NCBI RefSeq assembly: GCF_000717745.1
Contig: NZ_JOBH01000019.1
Location: 1-64,000, forward strand
Source: Streptomyces violens
Lineage (GTDB): Bacteria > Actinomycetota > Actinomycetes > Streptomycetales > Streptomycetaceae
Length of the DNA stretch: 64,000 nt
Direction: 5' to 3'
In this document: positions 27,147-36,263 of the stretch, piece by piece
How positions within the stretch are numbered: position 1 is the first letter of the stretch
Layout of the letters: each line of letters opens with the position of its first letter
Position numbers and translations under genes: made by a program
Notes under the pieces: model-generated
Seen by the model: only the letters and a program-made list of their open reading frames with translations
Databases searched by the model: none
Told to the model about the DNA's origin: nothing

Positions 27147-27535
27147 GTCACCCGGGGCGACGGAGGGGCGACGGGGGGCGACCATCGTCACCGGACCGCT
27201 GGAGGGTCGTTCGCGGGTCGTTGCGGGGATGCCCTGCGGAGTCGGGCGGGTGTCCCGTCACCCACGCGGCGCGGAGTCGCACCATCAGTCGCGAGTGATC
27301 GCCCGGAGGCAGGGAAACGACCCCGGAACGACCCTGGGCGCCGATAGCTCCGCCCTGGTCGGAGCCGAGAAGTTGATGGTTGCTCCAGAAGCCGCTTTGC
27401 CACGCGACTGTCACCCTGGACAAGATGCTCGCGAGTCCGAACGGGCCCCCGCCGCAGGGGGTTCGGACGACTGCGGGCGCAATCGACAGCACGTCGACGC
27501 GTCGCCTGTCCCTCCGCTCGTATCCGAGGACGACC
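27147..27535. other. Intergenic region upstream of conservon
   Basis: About 390 bases with no supported gene. It should contain the conservon promoter; no clear operator was seen. Confidence 0.4.
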
Positions 27536-29230
27536 ATGTCTCACTACACGCCGGACGCCACCGCACCTGGCGCCCCGCGCAGCGGCCGCGGGCGCGGCAA
27601 GGCCGCTCGGGCCGACCTGAGCACCGAGCGCGGTCTGCGGGAGCGCACCACGATGCTCGCAGTCGCGCCGGCCGGAGCGGTTGCCGCACTCGCCGGCGGA
27701 GCGTTCGCCGTCTCCGCGACGGGCGCGACCGGTCCGCTGGTGTGGGGTGCGGGAGTGTCGGCCGGAGTGTGCTGCGCGGCCGTCCTGGTCGCCGCGCGGC
27801 GCGCCGCGCACGGCACTGCGGATGCCATCCACCGGCAGCGTGCCGAGACCGACGCCGCGGTCGGCAAGTGGATCAACCATCTGAGGCACCTTGCCGCCGA
27901 GGGACACGCGAGCGTCAACCGGACAGTGGACCAACTGCGCAGCGGCGAACGCCCCGAGGAGCCCCCGCCGCTGCCCGAAGCGGCCGGCTCGCCGCATGCC
28001 TTCGCCGTACTGGAACAGCATCTGCGGCAGCTCCAGCACGCAGCGCAGACCGCGGTGATCCATGCGGGTACCCGCCAGCAGGTGGACGCCTTCGTCAACA
28101 TCTCCCGGCGGCTGCAGATCCTGGTGACGCGCGCGCTGAAACAGCTCGACGACGCCGAGCGGGTCGTCGAGGACCCCGAGCATCTCGACCGGCTCTACAC
28201 CATCGACCACCTCGTCACCCGTGTCCACCGCGCGGTGGAGAGCCTGGCGGTCCTCGGTGGCGCGGTGCCCCGGCATTTCACCTCACCGGTGCCGCTGGCC
28301 ACGGTGCTGCGTCAGGCTGTCGCGGAGATCGAGCATTACCCCCGGGTGCGTGTGCTGCCGCCGCCGTCCGGTTACGAGGTACTCGGCCACTCCGCCGTCG
28401 AGATCATCCACCTCATCGCCGAACTCGCCGAGAACGCCACCAAGTTCTCGCCGCCCCGAACCCAGGTGATGATCCGTACTCAGGTGGCGACCTCCGGCGT
28501 GGTCGTGGAGATCGAGGACCGCGGTCTCGGCATGTCCGCCGAGGTGCGGGACGAGATGAACCGACTCCTCGCCCAGCCTGAAATGTTCGACGTCGACCGG
28601 CAACTGCAGGACGGGCGTACCGGTCTGTTCGTCGTGGCGAAGATAGCCAGGCGGCGAGGGCTCGTGGTGCAGCTCCAGCAGAACCTCTACGGCGGCGTTC
28701 AGGCCGTCGTGGTCCTGTCGCACTCGGTGCTCAGCGACTCCCGCGCCCCGCAGCCACCGACGCGGCACACGACCCCCGAGCCGCCTCCCGAGCCTTCGAC
28801 ACAGCACACCGCCCCGAAGCCGCCTCCTGAGCCGGCGGCATCCCGCGCTCCCGCGCCGGGCCCGAACCGGCAGGCGCAGCCGTCGCCGCCCGCCGTGGAC
28901 CACGCGCGGGCCCACGAGGACCGGGAGGTCCAGGGCGTGTCCACACCGCCCCTTCCTGAGCGGCCGGTGCAGGCCACGCCCCCCGCGGCCGCCGAAGACG
29001 GCACCGGGCGCCCGCGCCTCGCCCAGCGGAACAAGGAACGCCGTTCCCACCTCACCCCTGAACTTCGCGAGCAGCCGCCGACCGCAGGCCACGACCACGG
29101 CGACTCGATCGACGCGGGGCTGCTCGCCCGCTTCACCGAGGGACTGCAGAGGGCCGAAGAAGCCGACCGGGCCACCCCCGGACCCCCTGTGGCACCCACT
29201 CAGCGCACTGATTCCCAGGAGTACCGATGA
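27536..29230 (+). CDS. cvnA: Conservon sensor histidine-kinase-like protein CvnA
   Basis: 564 residues from the ATG at 27536, which follows GAGGA by 6 bases. Two membrane helices near residues 40-90 (MLAVAPAGAVAALAGGAFAV, LVWGAGVSAGVCCAAVLVAA) precede a helical signalling region and an HATPase domain. That domain has N box HLIAELAENATKFS, G1 VVVEIEDRGLGM and G2 TGLFVVAKIARRRG. No typical phospho-acceptor H-box is evident, as in other CvnA proteins. The last ~170 residues are a Pro-rich disordered tail. CvnA with CvnB-D forms a membrane-associated complex likened to eukaryotic G-protein-coupled signalling. Its TGA overlaps cvnB (ATGA). Confidence 0.93.
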   Translation: MSHYTPDATAPGAPRSGRGRGKAARADLSTERGLRERTTMLAVAPAGAVAALAGGAFAVSATGATGPLVWGAGVSAGVCCAAVLVAARRAAHGTADAIHRQRAETDAAVGKWINHLRHLAAEGHASVNRTVDQLRSGERPEEPPPLPEAAGSPHAFAVLEQHLRQLQHAAQTAVIHAGTRQQVDAFVNISRRLQILVTRALKQLDDAERVVEDPEHLDRLYTIDHLVTRVHRAVESLAVLGGAVPRHFTSPVPLATVLRQAVAEIEHYPRVRVLPPPSGYEVLGHSAVEIIHLIAELAENATKFSPPRTQVMIRTQVATSGVVVEIEDRGLGMSAEVRDEMNRLLAQPEMFDVDRQLQDGRTGLFVVAKIARRRGLVVQLQQNLYGGVQAVVVLSHSVLSDSRAPQPPTRHTTPEPPPEPSTQHTAPKPPPEPAASRAPAPGPNRQAQPSPPAVDHARAHEDREVQGVSTPPLPERPVQATPPAAAEDGTGRPRLAQRNKERRSHLTPELREQPPTAGHDHGDSIDAGLLARFTEGLQRAEEADRATPGPPVAPTQRTDSQEYR

Positions 29231-29655
29231 CGACCCAGCCATCATTCGAGCAGGACCTGGACTGGCTGCTGGCGGACCTCACGGCCCGGGTGCCCGCCGT
29301 GACCGGCGCCGTCCTGGCCTCCAGCGACGGTGTGATGCGCCATCGCCACGGACTGGGGCACGACGACGCGGACCGGCTCAGCGCGATCACCACCGGCATG
29401 TGTTCGCTCGGCGGCGGTCTCGCCACCATCCGGCAGAACTTCGGCGGGGTCGAGCAGGTCATCGTGCAGGGCGAGGGCGGCTATCTGTTCGTGTCCCGAG
29501 CCGGGCTCAACGGCGTACTCGGCGTGCTCACGGACAAGAGCGCGGACGTCGGCATGGTCGGCTACGAGATCGCCATGCTCGTCAAGAGCGTCAGGGGACA
29601 CCTGGGCACGCCCTCGCGCGTCGCCTCGAGCCCCTCCGGCGCTCCGGTCGACTGA
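29227..29655 (+). CDS. cvnB: Roadblock/LC7 protein CvnB
   Basis: 142 residues with a Roadblock/LC7 domain: LDWLLADLTARVPAVTGAVL, ASSDGVM, LSAITTGMCSLGG and GYLFVSRAG. In conservons this small protein is the likely GTPase-activating or regulatory partner of CvnD. It overlaps cvnA by 4 bases and is 2 bases from cvnC, so it sits in a tightly coupled operon. Length and motifs are typical. Confidence 0.95.
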   Translation: MTTQPSFEQDLDWLLADLTARVPAVTGAVLASSDGVMRHRHGLGHDDADRLSAITTGMCSLGGGLATIRQNFGGVEQVIVQGEGGYLFVSRAGLNGVLGVLTDKSADVGMVGYEIAMLVKSVRGHLGTPSRVASSPSGAPVD

Positions 29656-29657
29656 CC

Positions 29658-30035
29658 GTGCCGGATTTCGCCGACGAGCCCTGGCTGGCCGAGGACACGG
29701 CGCACCTGCGGCTTTACGCGTTGACCGGCGGCCGCACCCGGCCGGCCCGCGCCCTGGGCCTGGTATCGCGGGTACGGGTCGCCCCCGGACTCGCCCCCGC
29801 GACGCTGGACACTCTCGGACCCGAGAGTGCCCAGGTGGTCGAAGTGTGCGGCCGGGCACCGCGTTCGGTCGCGGAGATCGCCGCCCGGCTGGGTATCCCC
29901 GTGAACGTCACCAAGATCCTTCTGTCCGATCTGCTCGACTCCCACGTACTCGTCCCCGCGCTTCCGCCGCGAGAAGCGGACGGCAGCGACCCACTCCTCC
30001 TGGAGGCGGCACTTGAAGGCCTTCGAAGCCTCTGA
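29658..30035 (+). CDS. cvnC: DUF742 protein CvnC
   Basis: 125 residues from a GTG 2 bases after cvnB. It is a DUF742 winged-helix-like protein: YALTGGRTRPAR, VEVCGRAPRSVAEIAARLG, PVNVTKILLSDLLDSHVL. The helix-turn-helix-like centre suggests binding of nucleic acid or protein; its exact role in conservons is not settled. Its end overlaps cvnD by 23 bases. Confidence 0.93.
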   Translation: MPDFADEPWLAEDTAHLRLYALTGGRTRPARALGLVSRVRVAPGLAPATLDTLGPESAQVVEVCGRAPRSVAEIAARLGIPVNVTKILLSDLLDSHVLVPALPPREADGSDPLLLEAALEGLRSL

Positions 30036-30672
30036 CGACATCCCCCTGACTGCACTGAAGATCCTCATCGCAGGAGGGTTCGGGGTGGGCAAGACCACCA
30101 TGGTCGCCACGGTCAGCGAGATCGCGCCGTTGACCACGGAGGAGACGCTCACCACGGCCAGCGCGGACACCGACAGCCTGGCGGGCGTGGAGAACAAGAC
30201 CACCACCACAGTGAGCATGGACTTCGGACGCATCACGCTGTGGCGCCAGCAACTGCAGCTCCTGCTGTTCGGTACGCCGGGGCAGGACCGCTTCTGGTTC
30301 ATGTGGGACGACCTCGCCCACGGCTCCATCGGCGCGGTGGTGCTCGCCGACACCCGGCGTCTGGACTCCTGTTTCAACGCCGTGGAGTTCTTCGAGGACC
30401 GCGGTGTGCCCTTCGTCGTGGCGGTCAACGAGTTCGACACCGCGCACCGCTACACACCCGAGGAAGTACGGGGCGCGCTGGAGCTGAGTCCCGACGTCCC
30501 CGTCATCATGTTCGATGCGCGCGCTCCATTCTCCGCCCGACAGGTCCTGATCCGCCTCGTCGAGTACGCGCTCACCGTCTCCCTCCGCTCCTCGCGGCAG
30601 GCCGATGCACCGCACACTTCGCATGCCACCCCCACCGAATCCTTCGACGGGAACTTTCACCGTGCCCTTTGA
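30013..30672 (+). CDS. cvnD: Conservon small GTPase CvnD
   Basis: 219 residues from a TTG 6 bases after GGAGG, inside the end of cvnC. G1 GGFGVGKTT lies at 21-29. It has a switch-II-like LLLFGTPGQDRF and an N-x-x-D motif in VAVNEFD. It is a Ras-like GTPase, expected to associate with the membrane complex through CvnA-C and to relay signals. The C-terminal ~25 residues (QADAPHTSHATP) are a low-complexity tail. Its stop lies within the start of the GAF gene. Confidence 0.94.
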   Translation: MKAFEASDDIPLTALKILIAGGFGVGKTTMVATVSEIAPLTTEETLTTASADTDSLAGVENKTTTTVSMDFGRITLWRQQLQLLLFGTPGQDRFWFMWDDLAHGSIGAVVLADTRRLDSCFNAVEFFEDRGVPFVVAVNEFDTAHRYTPEEVRGALELSPDVPVIMFDARAPFSARQVLIRLVEYALTVSLRSSRQADAPHTSHATPTESFDGNFHRAL

Positions 30673-31234
30673 CGCAGAAACAGGCCTGCACGTGCCGGCC
30701 CCCGACACCGAACTCGCCGCTCGCACCGCGCGGCTCGCCGAACTCGGACTGGGCGAGGCGGACAGTGGCCTCGACGCCCTCGCCGCCGAGCTCGCCGAGG
30801 CGGCAGGCACCCCGTACGCGATGGTTAATCTCATCACCGACCAGCAGTTCTTCGCGGGCCTGCACACACCGCAGGGCCTGCCCAACACCCTGGGCCCGCA
30901 CGACGCGATGAGCGGGCCCGAGGTCGGCCGGGTGATGGCGCGCGACCACGGCTACTGCCCCGAGGTCATCAGCCGCCGCATCCCGCTCGTCCTGCCGGAC
31001 GTGTACGCGGCGCCCCGCTTCGCGGGCAACCCCGTGGTCGACGAACTGGGTATCCGCGTGTACCTCGGGGCACCGCTCATCGATGAGGAGACCGGCATCG
31101 CTCTGGGCACCGTGTGCGCGGTCGGCACCGAGCCCCGCCCGCTGGCCACCGCGCGCGGCTCCCTCGACCTGATCAAGAGCTTCCGCGACCAGGCCATGGA
31201 CCGCATCTACGAGGCCGGGCGTTCCCGCCCGTGA
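30662..31234 (+). CDS. GAF-domain protein, conservon-linked
   Basis: 190 residues from a GTG that overlaps the cvnD stop by 11 bases. A GAF domain spans most of it: LDALAAELAEAAGTPYAMVN, ITDQQFFAGLH, DHGYCPEVI, AGNPVVDELGIRVYLGAPL, GIALGTVCAV. GAF domains bind small ligands such as cyclic nucleotides, haem or iron-sulphur clusters. Two Cys (GYCPE, TVCAV) are candidates for a redox function. Position makes it the fifth gene of the conservon operon and a plausible sensory partner. It converges with the acyl-CoA dehydrogenase gene with a 7-base gap. Confidence 0.85.
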   Translation: MPFDAETGLHVPAPDTELAARTARLAELGLGEADSGLDALAAELAEAAGTPYAMVNLITDQQFFAGLHTPQGLPNTLGPHDAMSGPEVGRVMARDHGYCPEVISRRIPLVLPDVYAAPRFAGNPVVDELGIRVYLGAPLIDEETGIALGTVCAVGTEPRPLATARGSLDLIKSFRDQAMDRIYEAGRSRP

Positions 31235-31241
31235 TGCCGTC

Positions 31242-32447
31242 CTACACGGCCGCCGCTTCGGGGACGGACGGAGCTGCGAGCCGGCTGGACCAGTCGCTGC
31301 GCGAGGTGCCGAGTGCGACCTCGGCGAGGCGGTACAGCTGGACGTCGGACGTGCCGGCGGGGGCATAGATGTGCGAGGCGTCCCGGGCGAACCGCTCGAT
31401 GGGCCGGTCGGGGAACAGGCCGCACGCGGCATGGATCTCCATCGCCGACCGTGCCGAGTCGATGGCGGACTCCACATTGAGGTACTTGGCGTTCATCAGT
31501 TCCGCGTCGCAGGGGAGCCCGGAGTCCAGCAGATGCACGGCATGGTAGGCGGCCAGGCGCGCGGTCATCAGCCGGTGCTGCATGAGTCCGAGCTTCTGCT
31601 TGACCGTGGGCACCGCGCTGAGCGGTTTGCCGTAGCGCTGCTGCTCGGCCGCGTACCGGGTCGTCTCCTCCACCAGTGCCTGATGAATGCCGAGCGAAAC
31701 GGCGGTCAGATTCGGTCTGCCGTACAGCACGCTGGAGGAGTACGCCACGTCGAGTCCGCGGCCCTCGCCGCCGAGCAGATTCTCGGCGGGGACCCGGCAC
31801 TCGTCGTAGCGGATCTCACCGAAGCTGAAGCCGTGCAGGCCCATCGCGGGCCGGTGCGGGGCCAGTGAGAAGCCGGGCCTGTCGGACTCCACGAGGAACG
31901 CCGAAAGGCCGCTCGACCCTTCCCCGGTCCGTACGACCACACCGTGCAGATCGCCGACGTGACTGTTGCCGACGAACACCTTGCGGCCATTGAGGACGTA
32001 CTCATCGCCCTCCCGCCGGGCGGTCGACTCCATGCCGAGCACATGCCCACCGGACTGGGGCTCGGTCACCGCGATCGTCGGCAGGCAGTCGCCGGCCGCG
32101 ACCGCGGGCAGCCACTTCCGCTTCTGCCGCTCGTCACCGAAGTGAATGATCTTGGCCACGCCCAGCTGCGATGCCTGCACCATGGCGCCCATGGCCCCGC
32201 TGACCCGGGACAGCTCCTCGATGATGACGGTCTTCGCCAAGTGACCCAGCCCCATCCCGCCGTATGCCGGGTCGACGGTGACGCCGAGCCAGCCCTCCTT
32301 GGCGATGAGACGGGACAGCTCGTGCTCCACGGACCGGGACGCCTCCATGTCCGCTATCCGGGGCGCCACCTTCGCCTCGGCGAAGGCACGGATCTCCGCC
32401 CGCAACATTTCGTGACGCTCCGTCATGAAATAGCTGTCCATCTGCAA
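31242..32447 (-). CDS. Acyl-CoA dehydrogenase family protein, usual Glu motif absent
   Basis: 401 residues. FAD-dependent acyl-CoA/acyl-ACP dehydrogenase fold: GGMGLGHLAKTVIIEELSRV in the N-domain, PTIAVTEPQSGG (FAD/substrate), KVFVGNSHVGD, YDECRVPAENLLG in the beta domain and a C-terminal helical bundle. In many family members a YEGTxxIQ motif supplies the catalytic Glu; here it reads YAPAGTSDVQ, so that Glu is missing. The base may lie elsewhere, as in isovaleryl-type enzymes, or the reaction may differ, as in secondary-metabolism homologues acting on carrier-bound substrates. It is the left-most intact gene of the putative biosynthetic region. Confidence 0.85.
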   Translation of the reverse strand: MQMDSYFMTERHEMLRAEIRAFAEAKVAPRIADMEASRSVEHELSRLIAKEGWLGVTVDPAYGGMGLGHLAKTVIIEELSRVSGAMGAMVQASQLGVAKIIHFGDERQKRKWLPAVAAGDCLPTIAVTEPQSGGHVLGMESTARREGDEYVLNGRKVFVGNSHVGDLHGVVVRTGEGSSGLSAFLVESDRPGFSLAPHRPAMGLHGFSFGEIRYDECRVPAENLLGGEGRGLDVAYSSSVLYGRPNLTAVSLGIHQALVEETTRYAAEQQRYGKPLSAVPTVKQKLGLMQHRLMTARLAAYHAVHLLDSGLPCDAELMNAKYLNVESAIDSARSAMEIHAACGLFPDRPIERFARDASHIYAPAGTSDVQLYRLAEVALGTSRSDWSSRLAAPSVPEAAAV

Positions 32448-33180
32448 CCTTTCCTACATGCAGGCCACTTGGACCCCGCCCCGCGCCGCACGGCGCAGGG
32501 CCCGGTCGGCCTTCTGGCGAACATACGAAAATCAGGAGCCCGTGAAGATGGCGCTCAGTCGATTGCGGTCCGCCCACCACGCGCGGTGGCATGGGCGGCA
32601 CGGCCATCCGAGGGCTCGTCGGACAGAAGGAGGCAGACGCGTTCACCGAGGGCGGCGCAGCGCTGCTGCCCGGCGCCGATCCGTCATCCGGCAGGCCTCC
32701 CCGGCAGGAGGCGTCGGGCGGATAGGGGCGGGGGCGTGCCGGTACGCTCGGCGCGGACCTGCGCGCCGACGACGCGCACGCGGATCACGTATCGCCCCAC
32801 ACTCGCTCCCGTGGTCGGTTGGCACATTCGATGGCCACAGGTGTGACCACTGCCGGAACAGTCGGACGGCCCTGCCCTGAGCGCGTCTTTGCGCCCCGGA
32901 GAAGGACCCGCCTCTACGGTGACGATCTGTCGGCCGGTTTTCACTACATGGCCGGGGTCGTTTCAGGGTCGTTCTCGACGGCCGAGCCCGCGACCTGCAC
33001 CTTTAGCCGCCAATTTCACCGTTGTCCGCTGTTGCTCGCCGTTGTTCGATCCGAAAGCCGGGGACCCACGCCAAGAAACCGACCCCGCTCGCCGCTCCTG
33101 CGGGCGTCTCGACGCCGGGCCGGCGCATGGGCCCGAGGACCGGTCGGAGCCGCGAAAGGTTCCCCCAGTTCACCGGAAAC
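32448..33180. other. Gene-free region of ~730 bases
   Basis: No frame on either strand has family features, coding bias and a start site. It lies between the acyl-CoA dehydrogenase start and a TetR remnant and is probably decayed sequence plus the dehydrogenase promoter. Confidence 0.45.
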
Positions 33181-33186
33181 AGAGCC

Positions 33187-33369
33187 GTGCGCCTCGACGA
33201 TCAGGTGGTACTCGCTCCCTGCCTTACTCCGCGCGACGCCGACCTCGACCTGGTCCTCGAAGTGCTCTACGCCCCCCTCTTCCAGCGGTGGCTGCACCGC
33301 AGCGGTCCGCTGACCACCGCATACGCCGACTCGCTGGTCGACGCGACCCTCAGAGCTTTCGGCCCCTGA
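33187..33369 (+). pseudogene. TetR-family regulator C-terminal fragment
   Basis: The frame encodes LTPRDADLDLVLEVLYAPLF, RWLHRSGPLT and ADSLVDATLRAF before its stop, matching the ligand-domain end of TetR/AcrR regulators (pattern LYAPLYxR...LTxxYxDxLVD). The DNA-binding domain is missing. Fragment only. Confidence 0.7.
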
Positions 33370-33497
33370 ACGGGAGAGGGCCCACATCCGCAGAGCTCGG
33401 CCCGGTCGGCTCCTGACGTCCGAGCGCCCGTCATCGAGCGTTCCGGCGCGGAGGCCCAGGTGGTATCTCCGGGACCGGACATGCACTGACAACGGAG

Positions 33498-34390
33498 GTG
33501 ATTGCTGAGCTCGTCGCCCAAGTAGGCCCGCTGTGGTGCGCCCAACGCGAGCGACGCCTTCAGTCCCGGTCGCGACAGCGAGCGATGGGCGCCGGAGGCC
33601 GATACAAGCTCGTCTTCGTCGAACCGGATGCTGGCCACCTTGGTCCATCTGCGGCACGGCGGCACGCGCGATGTGCTGGCCCCGTTGGTTCGGCGTGGAC
33701 CGCTCCACCATCACCGGGCGATCGGGGAGGTGCGGCCGCTGCTGGCCCAACGCGGCTGCTCAGTGGCGCCGGACGTACGGCTGCACTCGCTCGCTGAGGT
33801 CATCGAGCGCCTCGGGGCAACAGGGCAGACGGCGATCGTCGATGCCACCGAAGTCCGAGTCCGCCGACCCGCGGCCGGAACACCCGGTCGCAACAGCTAT
33901 GTCTCCGGCAAGAGCAAACAGGACGCCATGAAGGCCCTCATCCTCACGGACGCGGCAAGACGCCTGCTGTTCGGCGGCGCCATCAGGCCGGGCAGTTGTC
34001 CCGACATCACCCAGGCCCGCGACGCCGGCTTGGTGAACCTGTTCTCCGGCCGAGTCGGACTCGAGATCCTGGCCGTCGCCGGCTACCAGGGCTTGGGCGC
34101 CCAGACCGGCGGTCAAGTGATCACCCCTTCGCATCGCAAGTTCAAGAGGAATGCTCCACCGTGGTGGAGGAGATGTTCGTCCAACAGCGCAAGGTGCATT
34201 CGTCTCGACGCATTCGGGACGAGCACGGTATCGCCCATCTGAAGAACTGGCGGGCGTTGGCCCGCCCTACGACCGCCGCGAATCGCTCGACGACACGATT
34301 CAAGCGATCGCAGGCCTGGTCTCACGCCAGCAAGCAAGAGCGAAGCCACCGGCGACTGTCCTCAGGTGATCTCCGCACGCATCCGCGCTC
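33498..34390 (+). pseudogene. IS5-family DDE transposase, frameshifted
   Basis: A single transposase is spread over three frames. IAELVAQVGPLW, GRYKLVFVEPD opens it; LATLVHLRHGGTRDVLA follows, with WFGVDRSTIT in a neighbouring frame. AIGEVRPLLAQRG, IVDATEVRVRRP, LFSGRVGLEILAVAGYQGLG continue to about 34150. The last part, QQRKVHSSRRIRDEHGIAHL, is again shifted. It resembles the IS5-group elements of Streptomyces that use the HTH-Tnp-4 plus DDE architecture. At least three frameshifts make it inactive. Terminal repeats could not be assigned. Confidence 0.85.
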
Positions 34391-34487
34391 ACTCACGCCG
34401 CGGGCCAACCACGCACGAGGCCGTTAGGGGGAGGCGGTTGGCCAGCGCGTATTCGTTGGGGTAACGGCAGCGGTAGTACGCCTCGTC

Positions 34488-34535
34488 GCAACCAGTTCGG
34501 CAACACCTTTCCCCTCTTCATCCACTACGGCATGT
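34488..34535 (+). pseudogene. Micro-fragment of serine recombinase
   Basis: About 45 bases encode NQFGNTFPLFIHYGM, nearly identical at protein level to NQFGNTFPLFVHFGV in the intact recombinase at 9974-11833. Nothing of the gene on either side is retained. Confidence 0.55.
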
Positions 34536-34624
34536 CCACCCGCCACGCGCACACCGCCGCGTTTCCGATCGACCACGTACCGGCCGGCCCTGAAACAGGC
34601 ACCGAGTAGCCGACACGGACGCCA

Positions 34625-34677
34625 GAGGCCCGGCGGCGCGGGCTCCCTCCCCGGGCATGCCCGCGCCGCCGGGCCTC
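34625..34677. terminator. Strong hairpin terminator after MFS gene
   Basis: Perfect 19-bp stem (arm GAGGCCCGGCGGCGCGGGC) with a 15-base loop, 87 bases past the minus-strand stop of the transporter at 34764. Confidence 0.9.
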
Positions 34678-34763
34678 ATTCCACTTGGGGCCGGTCATGC
34701 TCAGTGCAGCCAAGCCTGCCACGTACTGCTGCTGCCGTGCTGCGAACGCGATTCGATCACAAC

Positions 34764-36152
34764 TCAAGACAGTTCCTGCCCGTCCGTCTGGAAGATGTCG
34801 ATCGCGCGCCCGGTGGTGCGTGGCCCCAGTGTCGCGACATTGACGATCAGGAGCAGCATGACGGCGGCGATTGTGGCGAACATCGGGCCTGCTCCTTGCG
34901 CGTGCAGCAACGGAAGGAGCAGGAAGGGCAGTGCCGCCGTGACGCTCTTGCCGACCGCGTAGGCCGCGCCGACCGCTGCGCCGCGCAAGTGCGTGGGGTA
35001 CTGCTCGGCGAGATAGATGTGGTACGTGTTCGAGAAAAGGTTGCTGACCAGGGTGTAGGCAAAGCCGCAGACAACGATGGCGGGTCCGGTGCTGCCCAGC
35101 CCGAAACCCAGCCCGCACGCCGCCATGAGCCCGGCCAGCACCATGATGAGGTACTTGCGCTCGAAGCGTTCGACCACGGGTACCGACAGCAGGGACCCCA
35201 GCGGATAGCCCAGGTACGAGACGGCCGTATAGGCGAGCGAATGGATCAGGGGGAAGCCCTTGGCTGTCAGGACGAGCGGAGCCAGAGTGCCGAAGCCGTA
35301 GTAGCCGACGGCCTGCGTGCCGCTCAGCACCCACGCCATGACCGTGCGCCTGCGCAGCGGGGAGGTTCCGGCGCGCACGGGCGCCGGAGCCGTGACCGCT
35401 TGGGTTGGCAGGAGCGGCCCCGTGGCCTGCCGCTCCATGGCACCGACGATGCCGTCGGCTTCCTCGGTACGTCCCTTGGATGCGAGCCACCGCGGCGATT
35501 CCGGTAGCGCACGGCGGATCGACCACGTCAGCCCGCTGCCCAGTGCACCGATGACGAAGAGCCAGCGCCAGCCCGCCACTCCCAGCGGGTGCAGCGGCAC
35601 CAACCACAGGGCGAGGAAGCCGACGAGCGGGATACCCAGGAAGGACACCGTGTAGGCCCAGGCGATCTGTCGGCCACGGTGCGCCGCCGGTAGCAACTCG
35701 GAGAGATAACTGTCCGCCAGGGTGAATTCCGCGCCGATGCCGAGCCCTGCTAGAAAGCGGAAAATCGCCATTGTGGTCGGGTCGACAGCGAAGGCCCCGG
35801 CCAACGTGAACACCGAATACATCAGCAGATTGACCACGAAGGATTTTTTGCGTCCAAAACGATCCGCGAATCGCCCCATTGCCACCGACCCGATGACCTG
35901 ACCGATGAATGCAGAAGCGAGAACCAATTCGAGGGCCGACCCGCTGAGCAGGAATTCGTCCTGTAACACCTGCGACACTGTGCCGGCGAGGAAGGTCTCG
36001 TAGGCGTCGAAGAGCAGCCCCGCTCCTACAAGGAGTACCGCTTTCCGGTGCATCGGTAGGAGGGGGAGCCGGTCGATGCGCGCCTGGACCGGCACGTCGG
36101 GTTCATGGGCAAGGCGGGGTGATGCAGCGGGCTGCGGTTGTGCGCGAGTCAT
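34764..36152 (-). CDS. MFS transporter (12 TM, sugar/aromatic-acid porter type)
   Basis: 462 residues with 12 predicted membrane helices and the MFS loop signatures: GRFADRFGRKKSF between helices 2 and 3, FRFLAGLGIGAEFTLADSYLSE in helices 4-5, and RALPESPRWL after helix 6. The second half repeats the pattern (VERFERKYLI, YPTHLRGAAVGAAYA). It looks like the sugar-porter or AAHS/NiaP branch rather than a drug exporter. It lies 112 bases downstream of an ArsR-type regulator gene on the same strand, so probably one operon. Substrate unknown; it could import a precursor or export a product of the neighbouring enzymes. Confidence 0.87.
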   Translation of the reverse strand: MTRAQPQPAASPRLAHEPDVPVQARIDRLPLLPMHRKAVLLVGAGLLFDAYETFLAGTVSQVLQDEFLLSGSALELVLASAFIGQVIGSVAMGRFADRFGRKKSFVVNLLMYSVFTLAGAFAVDPTTMAIFRFLAGLGIGAEFTLADSYLSELLPAAHRGRQIAWAYTVSFLGIPLVGFLALWLVPLHPLGVAGWRWLFVIGALGSGLTWSIRRALPESPRWLASKGRTEEADGIVGAMERQATGPLLPTQAVTAPAPVRAGTSPLRRRTVMAWVLSGTQAVGYYGFGTLAPLVLTAKGFPLIHSLAYTAVSYLGYPLGSLLSVPVVERFERKYLIMVLAGLMAACGLGFGLGSTGPAIVVCGFAYTLVSNLFSNTYHIYLAEQYPTHLRGAAVGAAYAVGKSVTAALPFLLLPLLHAQGAGPMFATIAAVMLLLIVNVATLGPRTTGRAIDIFQTDGQELS

Positions 36153-36263
36153 GGCGTCTCCGGCTCCGGCAGCACGTGATGCGTGAAGACACGTGATGGA
36201 TTCGATGAACCTGCGCGGGGCGTGGCTCCGCAGCTCGCTGGAGCCACGCCCGGGGGTGGGCCG

